A DNA stretch of 64,000 bases from positions 2,402,501 through 2,466,500 of the forward strand of contig NZ_CP014224.1 in the NCBI RefSeq assembly GCF_001697185.1, given 5' to 3'. Positions 53,997-62,566 of this stretch are shown here, piece by piece (position 1 is the stretch's first letter; each line of letters begins with the position of its first letter). The DNA comes from Wenyingzhuangia fucanilytica (lineage in GTDB: Bacteria; Bacteroidota; Bacteroidia; Flavobacteriales; Flavobacteriaceae). Below the pieces are notes generated by a model. It did not search any database and was not told where the DNA came from. It saw only the letters and a program-made list of their open reading frames with translations. Position numbers and translations under genes: made by a program.

Positions 53997-54638
53997 TTAT
54001 TTTACTCTGGTAATGGTTAACCCATCTCTAATAGGCAATAAAACGGTTTCTACCCTAAGGTCTTCATTCACTTTTTTATTATAAACAACCAAAGCATTTG
54101 TATCTATATCCTTAGGATCAACTTTTTCAACTACTTTCCCACTCCACAAAACATTATCGGATAAAATCACTCCTCCGGGATTCATTTTATCTATAATTAA
54201 ATCAAAATAATTTGAATAATTTGCTTTATCTGCATCAATAAAAACCAAATCAAATTTTTCATCTATAGTAGGAATTATGTCCATGGCATTCCCTACGTGT
54301 TGATGAATTTGTGTTCCATATTTAGATAAATCAAAATACTTACGTTGTAAATCATACAACTCTTCATTTTTATCTATGGTATGTAAACTTCCGTTATCTT
54401 GCATTCCTTCGCACATACAAAGGGCCGAATAGCCCGTATAAGTTCCTATTTCTAAAATATTTTTAGGGTTGATAAGTTTGGCTATCATGGCTAAAAGTCT
54501 ACCTTGAAAATTTCCACTTAGCATTCGTGGATTTAAAACGGTTTGCCATGTTTCGGTATTAAGGGCTTCTAAAAGTTCTGGTTCTGGTTGAGAATGGTTT
54601 ACTGCGTATTCATCAATCTCATCTGGTAAAAAATGCAT
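53997..54638 (-). CDS. SAM-dependent O-methyltransferase
   Basis: 213 residues, COMT-like family 3. SAM motif ILEIGTYTGYSALCM (about 74-88), divalent metal Asp and neighbours in DLVFIDADKANYSNYF, and VILSDNVLWSG. Substrate unknown; the family methylates catechol-type or lincomycin-like hydroxyls. Third gene of a sigma factor operon, 3 nt after the anti-sigma-like gene, so it may be part of the response, but it could also be only co-transcribed. Confidence 0.92.
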   Translation of the reverse strand: MHFLPDEIDEYAVNHSQPEPELLEALNTETWQTVLNPRMLSGNFQGRLLAMIAKLINPKNILEIGTYTGYSALCMCEGMQDNGSLHTIDKNEELYDLQRKYFDLSKYGTQIHQHVGNAMDIIPTIDEKFDLVFIDADKANYSNYFDLIIDKMNPGGVILSDNVLWSGKVVEKVDPKDIDTNALVVYNKKVNEDLRVETVLLPIRDGLTITRVK

Positions 54639-54641
54639 TCT

Positions 54642-54914
54642 TTATAATTTATTTTCTAATTCCTTTATTTGTTGTTTTAACCTTGCTTTATCTTCATCAG
54701 ACAAACAACATTTAGATAATTCTTTTTGCTTTTTTACCATATCACACATGGTAGATAATTTTGAATTTTGTTTACTAAAAACTCTACATACCTTACAGTA
54801 CATAAAGTGAAAATTTAATTTAATTTTCTCTAAAAAACTAGCTTCTCCGTACTGTGCTTTTGAACAGATAGTGGTAGCTTCTTTACATGTAATTTTCATT
54901 TTTTCCATCACCAT
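54642..54914 (-). CDS. small zinc-finger protein, probable anti-sigma factor
   Basis: 90 residues beginning MVMEKMKITC. The pattern H-x3-C-x2-C (HFMYCKVC) after an upstream Cys pair (CKEATTICSKA) resembles the ZAS-type zinc anti-sigma motif, and a helical tail follows (LSDEDKARLKQQIKELEN). No membrane helix. It starts 2 nt after the sigma gene, the classic sigma/anti-sigma arrangement. Function inferred from motif and position. Confidence 0.7.
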   Translation of the reverse strand: MVMEKMKITCKEATTICSKAQYGEASFLEKIKLNFHFMYCKVCRVFSKQNSKLSTMCDMVKKQKELSKCCLSDEDKARLKQQIKELENKL

Positions 54915-54916
54915 AA

Positions 54917-55486
54917 TTACTTTTTAAACCAATTATCTTCCATACATTTTCTCAACTGAGTTCTAGCCCTATGAATGATAACCCAAAGATTAGACGGAGT
55001 GATATCCAGCTCATTACAAATATCATCAGTATCAAAACCCCTAAGAGTTTTCATTTCAAAAACTATTCTATATTTTTCTGGTAACTTTTCAATACAGGCT
55101 TGTAAAGCTTCCCCTAATTCTTCTGTTTCTATATCTGAATCTGCATCTCCACCCCAATCTTGAGGAACTCTTTCTTCAATCCAATCTCCTTCTCTTTCTC
55201 CATCACTATAAAAGTTCATACGAACCTCTGCTTTTCCTTTATTAGAGTTAATTTTTCTATAATGATCTATTATTTTTCTTTTTAAAATTGAAATCAACCA
55301 AGTTCTTTCGCTTGCTTTTCCTTCAAAATTTTTCATAGACTTTAAACCCGCAAAAAAAGTTTCTTGAACTAAATCTTTTGCTTTTTCGGCATCATTTACC
55401 CTTGCAATTGTATAATTAAAGAGGTAATCTGCATAAGCATCAATCCAATTATCTGGGTTTAAAGTATGTATTTTGGTTTCTGACAT
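54917..55486 (-). CDS. ECF-type RNA polymerase sigma factor
   Basis: 189 residues. Region 2 (DLVQETFFAGLKSMKNFEG, in part, ASERTWLISILKRKIIDHYRK) and region 4 (LPEKYRIVFEMKTLRGFDTDDICNELD, in part, ITPSNLWVIIHRARTQLRKCM). An extended acidic linker with DWGGDADSDIE lies between them. No domain for region 3. First gene of a three-gene operon with a zinc-finger protein and an O-methyltransferase. Upstream, a weak -7 box TATCTTTA is at 55512-55519. Confidence 0.92.
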   Translation of the reverse strand: MSETKIHTLNPDNWIDAYADYLFNYTIARVNDAEKAKDLVQETFFAGLKSMKNFEGKASERTWLISILKRKIIDHYRKINSNKGKAEVRMNFYSDGEREGDWIEERVPQDWGGDADSDIETEELGEALQACIEKLPEKYRIVFEMKTLRGFDTDDICNELDITPSNLWVIIHRARTQLRKCMEDNWFKK

Positions 55487-55586
55487 AATCCTTAAAAGGT
55501 TTTCTCTAGGATAAAGATATAAATATTTATATGTAAAACTCTATACTTTTGCCATCAACTTACTTGTTTTAGTTCTTCTTAATTAA

Positions 55587-55618
55587 TTGCACGAATTCCT
55601 TAAAAAAGAGTAATTTTA
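55587..55618 (+). promoter_or_regulatory. panB promoter
   Basis: -33 TTG at 55587-55589, 21-nt spacer, -7 TAATTTTA at 55611-55618. Start near 55625, leader about 19 nt. A second exact -7 box TACTTTTG is at 55544-55551. Confidence 0.55.
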
Positions 55619-55643
55619 CAGTTCGTTTTTATATTAAAAAGAT

Positions 55644-56462
55644 ATGTCTGCAATTAAAAAACAATACAAAAGAGTTACTACAAATTCCTTGATTGAAATG
55701 AAACGCAATGGAGAAAAAATTTCCATGCTTACAGCTTATGATTATACCATGGCTAAAATTATTGACAATGCAGGAGTAGATGTTTTATTAGTTGGAGACT
55801 CTGCCTCTAACGTAATGGCGGGTCATGAAACCACCTTACCTATTACTTTAGACCAAATGATTTACCATGCAAGTTCTGTAGTAAGAGCTAGTGACCGTAG
55901 CTTAGTTGTTGTTGATATTCCTTTTGGTAGTTATCAATCAGACTCAAAAGAAGCTTTGCGTTCTGCCATTAGAATTATGAAAGAATCTGGTGCGCATGCC
56001 GTAAAAGTTGAAGGAGGTATAGAAATTGAAAACGCATTGTCTAGAATTATACAAGCAGGAATTCCTGTTATGGGACATTTAGGATTAACGCCACAATCTA
56101 TTTATCAATTTGGAACTTATACTGTTCGTGCCAAAGAAGAAGCCGAAGCTGAAAAACTATTAGCAGATGCTAAATTATTAGAAGCCAAAGGATGTTTTGC
56201 TTTAGTATTAGAAAAAATACCTGCAAAATTAGCAAAAAAAGTAGCCGAGAGTTTAAGTATTCCTGTAATTGGAATTGGAGCTGGGCCAAATGTAGACGGA
56301 CAAGTATTAGTTGTACATGATATGTTAGGAATGACTCACGAATTCCACCCTAGGTTTTTACGTAGATATGCCAACTTATACGATGAAATGAGTAATGCTT
56401 TTACCCAATACAACGCCGATGTAAAAGCCAAAGATTTTCCTAACGAGAAAGAACAATATTAA
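55644..56462 (+). CDS. panB: 3-methyl-2-oxobutanoate hydroxymethyltransferase
   Basis: First committed step to pantothenate: transfers hydroxymethyl from methylene-THF to ketoisovalerate. 272 residues, TIM barrel with [20 protein letters not shown] (in part), [19 protein letters not shown] and [22 protein letters not shown]. Full length. panC is not adjacent. Confidence 0.96.
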   Translation: MSAIKKQYKRVTTNSLIEMKRNGEKISMLTAYDYTMAKIIDNAGVDVLLVGDSASNVMAGHETTLPITLDQMIYHASSVVRASDRSLVVVDIPFGSYQSDSKEALRSAIRIMKESGAHAVKVEGGIEIENALSRIIQAGIPVMGHLGLTPQSIYQFGTYTVRAKEEAEAEKLLADAKLLEAKGCFALVLEKIPAKLAKKVAESLSIPVIGIGAGPNVDGQVLVVHDMLGMTHEFHPRFLRRYANLYDEMSNAFTQYNADVKAKDFPNEKEQY

Positions 56463-56552
56463 TTAGTTGTTGATTTGTTAAGTCGTGTATTTGGATGATT
56501 CATATAGAATTATGAAATCTTGACACCAAATACCAGATACCAAAGACCTAAA

Positions 56553-57503
56553 ATGAAAGTACTTCACATAGATTCTAACCACACTGTTTTAAAAGACGAC
56601 TTGGCTTTATTAGGATGTATCAATCACGAAGATTACACCTCATCAAAAACCGAAGTAGAAGCTAAAATAAGTGACTATGACGGTATTGTGATTCGTAGTC
56701 GTTTTAAAATTGACAAAACTTTTATTGATGCCGCTAGCAATTTAAAATTCATTGCTCGTGTAGGTGCTGGTTTAGAAAGTATTGATTGTGATTACGCCAT
56801 AAGCAAAGGAATCTTTTTAGTTGCTGCTCCCGAAGGAAATATGAATGCCGTGGGAGAACATGCATTGGGAATGATTTTAAGCTTATTCAACAATTTAAAA
56901 AGAGCCGATTTACAAATCCGCCAAGGACAATGGTTGCGAGAAGCCAACCGAGGTTTAGAGTTAGAAGGAAAAACTATTGGATTGATTGGTTATGGAAACA
57001 TGGGAAAAGCTTTTGCTAAAAAACTTAAAGGTTTTGATTGCGAAGTAATTTGTTACGATTTAAAAGAAAATGTAGGTGATGAAAATGCCAAACAAGTTTC
57101 TTTACAAGAACTTCAAGAAAAAACGGATGTATTAAGCATTCACACCCCACATAACGATCAATCTTTTAAAATGATTGATACAAATTTTATCCAAAAATTT
57201 AAAAAACCTTTTTACATTATTAATACTGCTAGAGGAACAGCCATTGTTACCCACGATTTGGTTGATGCATTAAAATCTGGAAAAATACTAGGAGCTTGCT
57301 TAGATGTTTTGGAATATGAAAAGCTGTCTTTTGAGAACCTTTTTGAAAACAAAGAACTCCCAACTGCCTTTGAATATTTAATCAATGCCGAGAATGTTTT
57401 ACTCTCCCCTCATATTGCAGGTTGGACAGTGGAATCTAAATTTAAATTGGCCAAAACAATTACTAAAAAGATAGCCCTACATTTTTTCAATAAAGATTTG
57501 TAA
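56553..57503 (+). CDS. D-2-hydroxyacid dehydrogenase (phosphoglycerate dehydrogenase-like)
   Basis: 316 residues from the ATG at 56553 (an upstream TTG at 56520 is not supported). NAD-binding GLIGYGNMGKAFAKKL, D-specific arginine/glutamate in NTARGTAIV and LEYE, and the catalytic His in LSPHIAGWT. No ACT domain. Likely 3-phosphoglycerate to phosphohydroxypyruvate or a related acid; upstream of cysE-cysM, so a serine-to-cysteine supply role is plausible. Confidence 0.85.
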   Translation: MKVLHIDSNHTVLKDDLALLGCINHEDYTSSKTEVEAKISDYDGIVIRSRFKIDKTFIDAASNLKFIARVGAGLESIDCDYAISKGIFLVAAPEGNMNAVGEHALGMILSLFNNLKRADLQIRQGQWLREANRGLELEGKTIGLIGYGNMGKAFAKKLKGFDCEVICYDLKENVGDENAKQVSLQELQEKTDVLSIHTPHNDQSFKMIDTNFIQKFKKPFYIINTARGTAIVTHDLVDALKSGKILGACLDVLEYEKLSFENLFENKELPTAFEYLINAENVLLSPHIAGWTVESKFKLAKTITKKIALHFFNKDL

Positions 57504-57533
57504 TGTTTACTTTTATGCGTAGACAAGTAAAGC

Positions 57534-58310
57534 ATGGAAGAAATTATTAAAGAATTACAAAATATAAAACAAAACACTGACTTAAACTACAGTGTTAAAA
57601 CTAGTGTCGAAGATTTTACACAAAAAATATTTAGTGTATTGTTTGATGACAGCATAGATTTGGCTCATAGTTTTGAAGAGTTAGAAAACTTATTTAAAGC
57701 CGCTGCTAAAATATCTTGCATGTGTCCTCAAGAAGTTTGTGATGAAACTTGGAATACTTTTGCCCAAAAACTGCCAAAAATACTAAAGGACTTAAATAAA
57801 GATGCAAATTATTTTATGGAATCCGATCCAGCAGCAAGAAGGATTGAAGAAATTTACTTTGCATACCCTGGATTTTATGCTTTAGCTATTCACAGATTAA
57901 GTCACGAAATATACAATCAAAACTTATACTTATTTGCTCGTTTGATGAGTGAATATGCACACAGACAAACTGGAACAGATATTCATCCTGGAGCTACCAT
58001 TAAAGCTCCTGTGTTTATAGATCACGCAACGGGAATTGTTATAGGAGAAACCTGTATTATAGAGCCTCATGTAAAAATTTATCAAGGAGTTACATTAGGA
58101 GCTTTAAGTGTAAGTAAAGACAAACAAGATAAAAAAAGACATCCTACCGTTAAATCTAATGTATGTATTTATGCAAATGCAACTATATTAGGTGGAGAAA
58201 CTATCGTAGGAGAAAATTCTATTATTGGAGGAAACGTTTGGGTAACCAAATCTGTTCCAGATAATTCGGTAGTATATAATACTATTGAAGCCAATATCAA
58301 AACAAGATAA
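57534..58310 (+). CDS. cysE: serine O-acetyltransferase
   Basis: Makes O-acetylserine for cysteine synthesis. 258 residues: an N-terminal helical domain (about 1-120) and a left-handed beta-helix with hexapeptides from about 145 (TGTDIHPGATIKAPVFIDHA, in part, HATGIVIGETCIIEPHVKIY), including the Gly/His-rich active region. Start chosen at the ATG of MEEIIKELQN. 4 nt before cysM. Confidence 0.93.
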   Translation: MEEIIKELQNIKQNTDLNYSVKTSVEDFTQKIFSVLFDDSIDLAHSFEELENLFKAAAKISCMCPQEVCDETWNTFAQKLPKILKDLNKDANYFMESDPAARRIEEIYFAYPGFYALAIHRLSHEIYNQNLYLFARLMSEYAHRQTGTDIHPGATIKAPVFIDHATGIVIGETCIIEPHVKIYQGVTLGALSVSKDKQDKKRHPTVKSNVCIYANATILGGETIVGENSIIGGNVWVTKSVPDNSVVYNTIEANIKTR

Positions 58311-58314
58311 TATT

Positions 58315-59199
58315 ATGTATCGTAAATTATTAGACTGCATTGGAAATACACCATTGGTTGAAACCACTCACTTGGTCAAAAATCCAAATGTAAAATTACT
58401 TTTAAAACTAGAGGGAGATAATCCCGGAGGAAGCGTTAAAGATCGTGCTGCATATAGTATGATAAAAGGTGCTTTAGACAGAGGTGAAATAAAAGATGAT
58501 GACAAGTTAATTGAAGCTACTAGTGGAAATACAGGAATTGCTCTAGCAATGATTGCTCAATTATTAAATATAGATATTGAATTGGTATTACCAGAAAATT
58601 CTACGGCCGAGCGTGTACAAACCATGCGTGCCTACGGAGCTAAAGTAACGTTAACTTCTGCTGAGACTGGAATTATTGGTTCTAGAGATTATGCCGATGA
58701 AAAAGTAGCTCAAGGAGGATACATTATGCTAAACCAATTTGCCAATGATGACAATTGGAAAGCACACTATAACACCACAGGACCAGAAATTTGGAGAGAT
58801 ACCAACGGAGAAATAACTCACTTTGTATCTGCCATGGGAACTACCGGAACCATTATGGGAACTTCTACATATTTAAAAGAACAAAACCCTAATGTGCAAA
58901 TTATTGGAGCCCACCCTAGTGATGGATCTCAAATTCCAGGAATCAGAAAATGGCCAGAAGAATACTTACCAAAGATTTTTGACAAATCTAAAGTAAATAC
59001 TGTTATGGAAGTTTCAGAAACCGATGCAAGAGCTATGACCAAACGCTTGGCTAAAGAAGAAGGTGTTTTTGCAGGAATGAGTTCTGGAGGTTCTGTAGCT
59101 ACAGCTGTTAAACTTGCAGAACAACTAGAAAGCGGTGTGATTGTTGCTATTATATGTGACAGAGGTGATAGATATTTATCATCTGATTTATTTGATTAA
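58315..59199 (+). CDS. cysM: cysteine synthase
   Basis: PLP enzyme forming cysteine from O-acetylserine and sulfide (or thiosulfate in CysM types). 294 residues from the ATG at 58315. The Schiff-base Lys is in GDNPGGSVKDRAA, followed by EATSGNTGIALAM, GTTGTIMGT and SSGGSVATAV. It aligns with cysteine synthase B rather than CysK by eye (shorter, ends DRGDRYLSSDLF). 4 nt after the cysE stop. Confidence 0.92.
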   Translation: MYRKLLDCIGNTPLVETTHLVKNPNVKLLLKLEGDNPGGSVKDRAAYSMIKGALDRGEIKDDDKLIEATSGNTGIALAMIAQLLNIDIELVLPENSTAERVQTMRAYGAKVTLTSAETGIIGSRDYADEKVAQGGYIMLNQFANDDNWKAHYNTTGPEIWRDTNGEITHFVSAMGTTGTIMGTSTYLKEQNPNVQIIGAHPSDGSQIPGIRKWPEEYLPKIFDKSKVNTVMEVSETDARAMTKRLAKEEGVFAGMSSGGSVATAVKLAEQLESGVIVAIICDRGDRYLSSDLFD

Positions 59200-59210
59200 A
59201 AAATACAAAC

Positions 59211-59960
59211 ATGAAATTTATAAAACCATTTATCATACTTATTAGTGCTCTTTCTATTATAGGTTGTAAATCAAAACCAAAAGACCCTATTAAAGCCATT
59301 GAAGAAGCACATCATAAAACTGATTTTTTAAATCACAAAGCAGTAAAATTTGATATTTTATTAAAGTTTAGAGGAAAGGAAAGATTAAACGCAACCATCA
59401 CTTTACTTACGAACTCTTCTAAAGGATTAATTGAATATAAAGATGGAAGTAAAATATACACCATTGGCGACAAAGTATTTTACTCTCCAAACTTTAAAAA
59501 TGTAAAGGCAGTAAGGTTTGATGCTTATACTTGGTCTTATTTTTTTATGTTCCCATATAAACTATCTGATCAAGGAACTCAGTGGTCAGAATTTGGAGAG
59601 CACAAATTAAATCAAACAGTTTATAATACTCAAAAATTGAGCTTTACAGCAGGAACTGGAGATGCTCCAGATGATTGGTATTATGTATACTCAGATCAAA
59701 ATAATCACTTAATTAATACAGCGGCTTATATTGTTACTTTTGGAAAAACTGTAAACAAAGCAGAAAGTGATCCTCATGCTATAAAATACGATCACTATAA
59801 AGAAGTTGAAGGAATTCCTATTGCTACCAATTGGACTTATTGGGAATGGAATAAAACCAGTGGTATTTCTAACCAATTAGGAGAAGCAACTATTAGTAAC
59901 ATTAGTTTTGTTAATAAAGTTTCTTTTGAGGTGCCTCAGAATTTTATTGAAAAAGAATGA
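59211..59960 (+). CDS. DUF6503 family lipoprotein
   Basis: 249 residues; lipobox at Cys19 (SIIGC), then a beta-rich LolA-like domain (RFDAYTWSYFFMFPYKLSDQ and DDWYYVYSDQNNHL, both in part). This shape is typical of Bacteroidota DUF6503 proteins; function unknown, perhaps lipid or ligand carrier by fold. 11 nt after cysM; overlaps marC by 4 nt (ATGA). Confidence 0.75.
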   Translation: MKFIKPFIILISALSIIGCKSKPKDPIKAIEEAHHKTDFLNHKAVKFDILLKFRGKERLNATITLLTNSSKGLIEYKDGSKIYTIGDKVFYSPNFKNVKAVRFDAYTWSYFFMFPYKLSDQGTQWSEFGEHKLNQTVYNTQKLSFTAGTGDAPDDWYYVYSDQNNHLINTAAYIVTFGKTVNKAESDPHAIKYDHYKEVEGIPIATNWTYWEWNKTSGISNQLGEATISNISFVNKVSFEVPQNFIEKE

Positions 59961-60574
59961 TAGAATTATTTAAATATGCTTTGACAGTTTTTATTGGCTT
60001 TTTTGCCATTATGAACCCCATTGCTAATATTCCGGTTTTTATTTCATTGGTAGCCAATGCAGATCGTAAAACCAAAAAAAGAATTAATAAAAAAGCCACA
60101 CTAACAGCATTTCTGATAGTGTTGGCTTTTTCCCTTTTAGGAAAATTTATTTTTGAAATGTTTGGTATTACCATACCTGCTTTTAAAATTACAGGAGGTA
60201 TTTTGGTTTTTCATGTAGGTTACGAAATGGTACAATCTAAAAAACCTAGTGTAAAACACATGCAAGATGTTGATCTTGATGAAAATATTGCTATCTCACC
60301 TTTGGCCATCCCTGTATTGGCTGGTCCAGGAACCATTGTAACTGCTATGAACTATGTTGCTAACACTGCATACATCCACATTGTCATTGTTATTGCTATT
60401 TTTGGATTGATGTGTTATATTACATATTGGGCTTTTCAATTAGGAGATTTTATTGTAGAAAAAACAGGAAACAACATCATTACTGTTATTGGTAAAATAA
60501 TGGGATTAATACTTGCTATTATTGGTGTAGATATGTTTGTGGAAGGTGTTAAACTTGCCTTTTCGTTAACCTAA
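59957..60574 (+). CDS. MarC family membrane protein
   Basis: 205 residues, six helices (about 5-25, 40-62, 68-85, 107-128, 137-160, 180-200). The name comes from multiple-antibiotic-resistance operons but its transport role is unproven. Overlaps the lipoprotein gene by ATGA, so the two are co-translated. Confidence 0.92.
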   Translation: MIELFKYALTVFIGFFAIMNPIANIPVFISLVANADRKTKKRINKKATLTAFLIVLAFSLLGKFIFEMFGITIPAFKITGGILVFHVGYEMVQSKKPSVKHMQDVDLDENIAISPLAIPVLAGPGTIVTAMNYVANTAYIHIVIVIAIFGLMCYITYWAFQLGDFIVEKTGNNIITVIGKIMGLILAIIGVDMFVEGVKLAFSLT

Positions 60575-60586
60575 AACCTGTTAACA

Positions 60587-61459
60587 ATGTCACATCATCA
60601 CCATCATCACGATGCAAGTAAAAACATCAGAACGGTTTTCTTTCTAAACCTTTCCTTTACTATTCTAGAAATTATTGGTGGTTTTTACGTAAATAGTGTG
60701 GCTATTATTTCTTATGCAGTTCATGACTTAGGTGATAGTTTATCCTTAGGATTTTCTTGGTACATGCAAGAAAAGTCAAAGAAAAAACCTAGCAAAAAAT
60801 TTACATTTGGCTATAAACGTTTGTCTTTACTTGGAGCGCTAGTCAATAGTCTAGTCCTTTTAACTGGATCTATTTTTGTTATCTATGCAGCCATTGATAG
60901 ATTGATTACCCCACAATATTCTGACGCAAAAGGAATGTTGATTTTTGCCATTTTTGGAGTATTAGTAAACGGTTATGCTGCATGGAAAATAAGTAGTGGA
61001 AAAACTTTAAACGAAAGGGTATTATCATGGCATTTAATAGAAGATGTACTAGGTTGGTTAGCCGTAATGATTGTAGCTATTGTCTTAAATTTTAAAAACA
61101 TCCCCTATTTAGATCCTGCACTATCTATTTTAATTACTCTCTATATTCTTTGGAATGTTATTAAAAGACTTAAAGAAACTTTATATTTGTTTTTACAAGC
61201 TCAACCCTTAGACATAGATATTGATATCATCAAAAAAGAAATTTTAGATATTTCTGATATTAACACCATTCATCACACCCATATTTGGTCTTTAGATGGA
61301 GAGCGACATGTATTTACCACTCATATTATTTTAAAAACAGATAGTACTTTAAAAGAAATGTTACAGGTAAAAAAAGACATAAAAAAGATACTTAAAAAAT
61401 ATCCTTTTGATCATATTACAATCGAAACTGAATTTGCCAATGGAGATTGTTCTATGTAA
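60587..61459 (+). CDS. cation diffusion facilitator metal transporter
   Basis: 290 residues, six helices. The metal site residues His46 and Asp50 in helix 2 (AVHDLGD) and His149 and Asp153 in helix 5 (WHLIEDVLG) are all present. Six histidines at residues 3-8 form a metal-binding tail. It likely exports Zn2+ or similar divalent ions in exchange for protons. 12 nt after marC. The soluble C-terminal domain holds HHTHIWSLDGE. Confidence 0.94.
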   Translation: MSHHHHHHDASKNIRTVFFLNLSFTILEIIGGFYVNSVAIISYAVHDLGDSLSLGFSWYMQEKSKKKPSKKFTFGYKRLSLLGALVNSLVLLTGSIFVIYAAIDRLITPQYSDAKGMLIFAIFGVLVNGYAAWKISSGKTLNERVLSWHLIEDVLGWLAVMIVAIVLNFKNIPYLDPALSILITLYILWNVIKRLKETLYLFLQAQPLDIDIDIIKKEILDISDINTIHHTHIWSLDGERHVFTTHIILKTDSTLKEMLQVKKDIKKILKKYPFDHITIETEFANGDCSM

Positions 61460-61528
61460 ACCTCTGTTATCACAATAAACAAAACTATTCCTATCATTTA
61501 TAGAGATCTTAATTTCTAAACCAACTCT

Positions 61529-62554
61529 ATGAGAAATCAACTACTATTACTTTTTATTACATTTAGTATTTCTACACTTTATGCTAACAGCACCATAGTT
61601 AAAAAAGATACTATTACTACTACAGACAATACAGTTCTAATTGGAGATATTAAAAATTTAGATGCTTTAAAATTAATCATCAGTACAAATTATAGTAAAG
61701 ATGATTTACACTTAAAATGGAACAATATAGCATCTATAAAATCAGATAAAAACTTTACTTTTTTCTTTTCTAATGGAGAAAGAATTAGAGGAAAAATATC
61801 AGACATTAATCTTGATTTTATCGAAATTAGAAATGATAAAACCACTAATAAATTTTTAAGAAAACAACTTATAAGTTTTAAACTAACCGACGATTTGTTT
61901 CATGATAGATTTGATGCACATACAGAATTTTCTCTATCCCATAAAAAAGCACTAAATTATTTTCAATACAGTACAGATCTTGGAGTAAATTATGATACTA
62001 AAAAAATAAGTTTACTTTTTGATTTAAACATCAACAATGTACACACCAATAGCACTGATAATATTAAAAGACTAACCTTAAATACAGGAGTTGATAATTA
62101 TTTAAAAAACAACTTTTACATAAGTAGTAGAGTTAAATTATTTAAAAACTCTCAACAAAACCTAGATTTAAGAACCACAACTTCTACTGCTTTTGGAGTA
62201 AAATTCATCAACAGACCTAAGATAGTATCTAACGTAACTATTGGATTATCTTTAAACAACGAAAGATTTACTCAAAATAATTTCCACGAAAATAGTATTG
62301 AAATCTATTCTGGATTAAAAATAAAGTTGTTAGATTTTAACAAAAACACATTAGAATTTAACTCACATCATTATTTATCTACAACAAGTGGTAAAAGATT
62401 TAGGGCAGATTCTCAACTAGATTACAAACATGATTTACCTCATTCTCTCTATATGAAAGCATCATATAGCTACAATTATGATAGTCAAATATCTGAGGCT
62501 AGTAAGAAACTTGATTACATCACTAATTTAGGTATTGGCTGGAAGTTTAAATAA
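61529..62554 (+). CDS. DUF481 outer-membrane beta-barrel protein
   Basis: 341 residues. Signal peptide (about 1-19), a short N-terminal domain of about 100 residues with a VLIGDIKNLDALKLII-type beta unit, then a barrel-like C-terminal half with alternating strands (FDAHTEFSLSHKKALNYFQY, in part, to YITNLGIGWKFK). The DUF481 barrel ends in WKFK. Function unknown; possibly induced by salt or acid in other species. Its stop abuts that of the convergent acylase gene. Confidence 0.82.
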   Translation: MRNQLLLLFITFSISTLYANSTIVKKDTITTTDNTVLIGDIKNLDALKLIISTNYSKDDLHLKWNNIASIKSDKNFTFFFSNGERIRGKISDINLDFIEIRNDKTTNKFLRKQLISFKLTDDLFHDRFDAHTEFSLSHKKALNYFQYSTDLGVNYDTKKISLLFDLNINNVHTNSTDNIKRLTLNTGVDNYLKNNFYISSRVKLFKNSQQNLDLRTTTSTAFGVKFINRPKIVSNVTIGLSLNNERFTQNNFHENSIEIYSGLKIKLLDFNKNTLEFNSHHYLSTTSGKRFRADSQLDYKHDLPHSLYMKASYSYNYDSQISEASKKLDYITNLGIGWKFK

Positions 62555-62566
62555 TTATTTAAACTT
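62543..62566. repeat. 24-bp perfect palindrome at two abutting stop codons
   Basis: AAGTTTAAATAATTATTTAAACTT, shown in full as two 12-bp halves, is centred between the stop codons of the two converging genes; it makes both proteins end in KFK. It has no GC-rich stem, so it is not a strong terminator. Confidence 0.8.

Noticed and set aside
60596-60622. His-rich start of the CDF gene as an engineered tag
   Set aside because: Histidine-rich N-termini are common on natural CDF proteins and the codons alternate CAT/CAC naturally.
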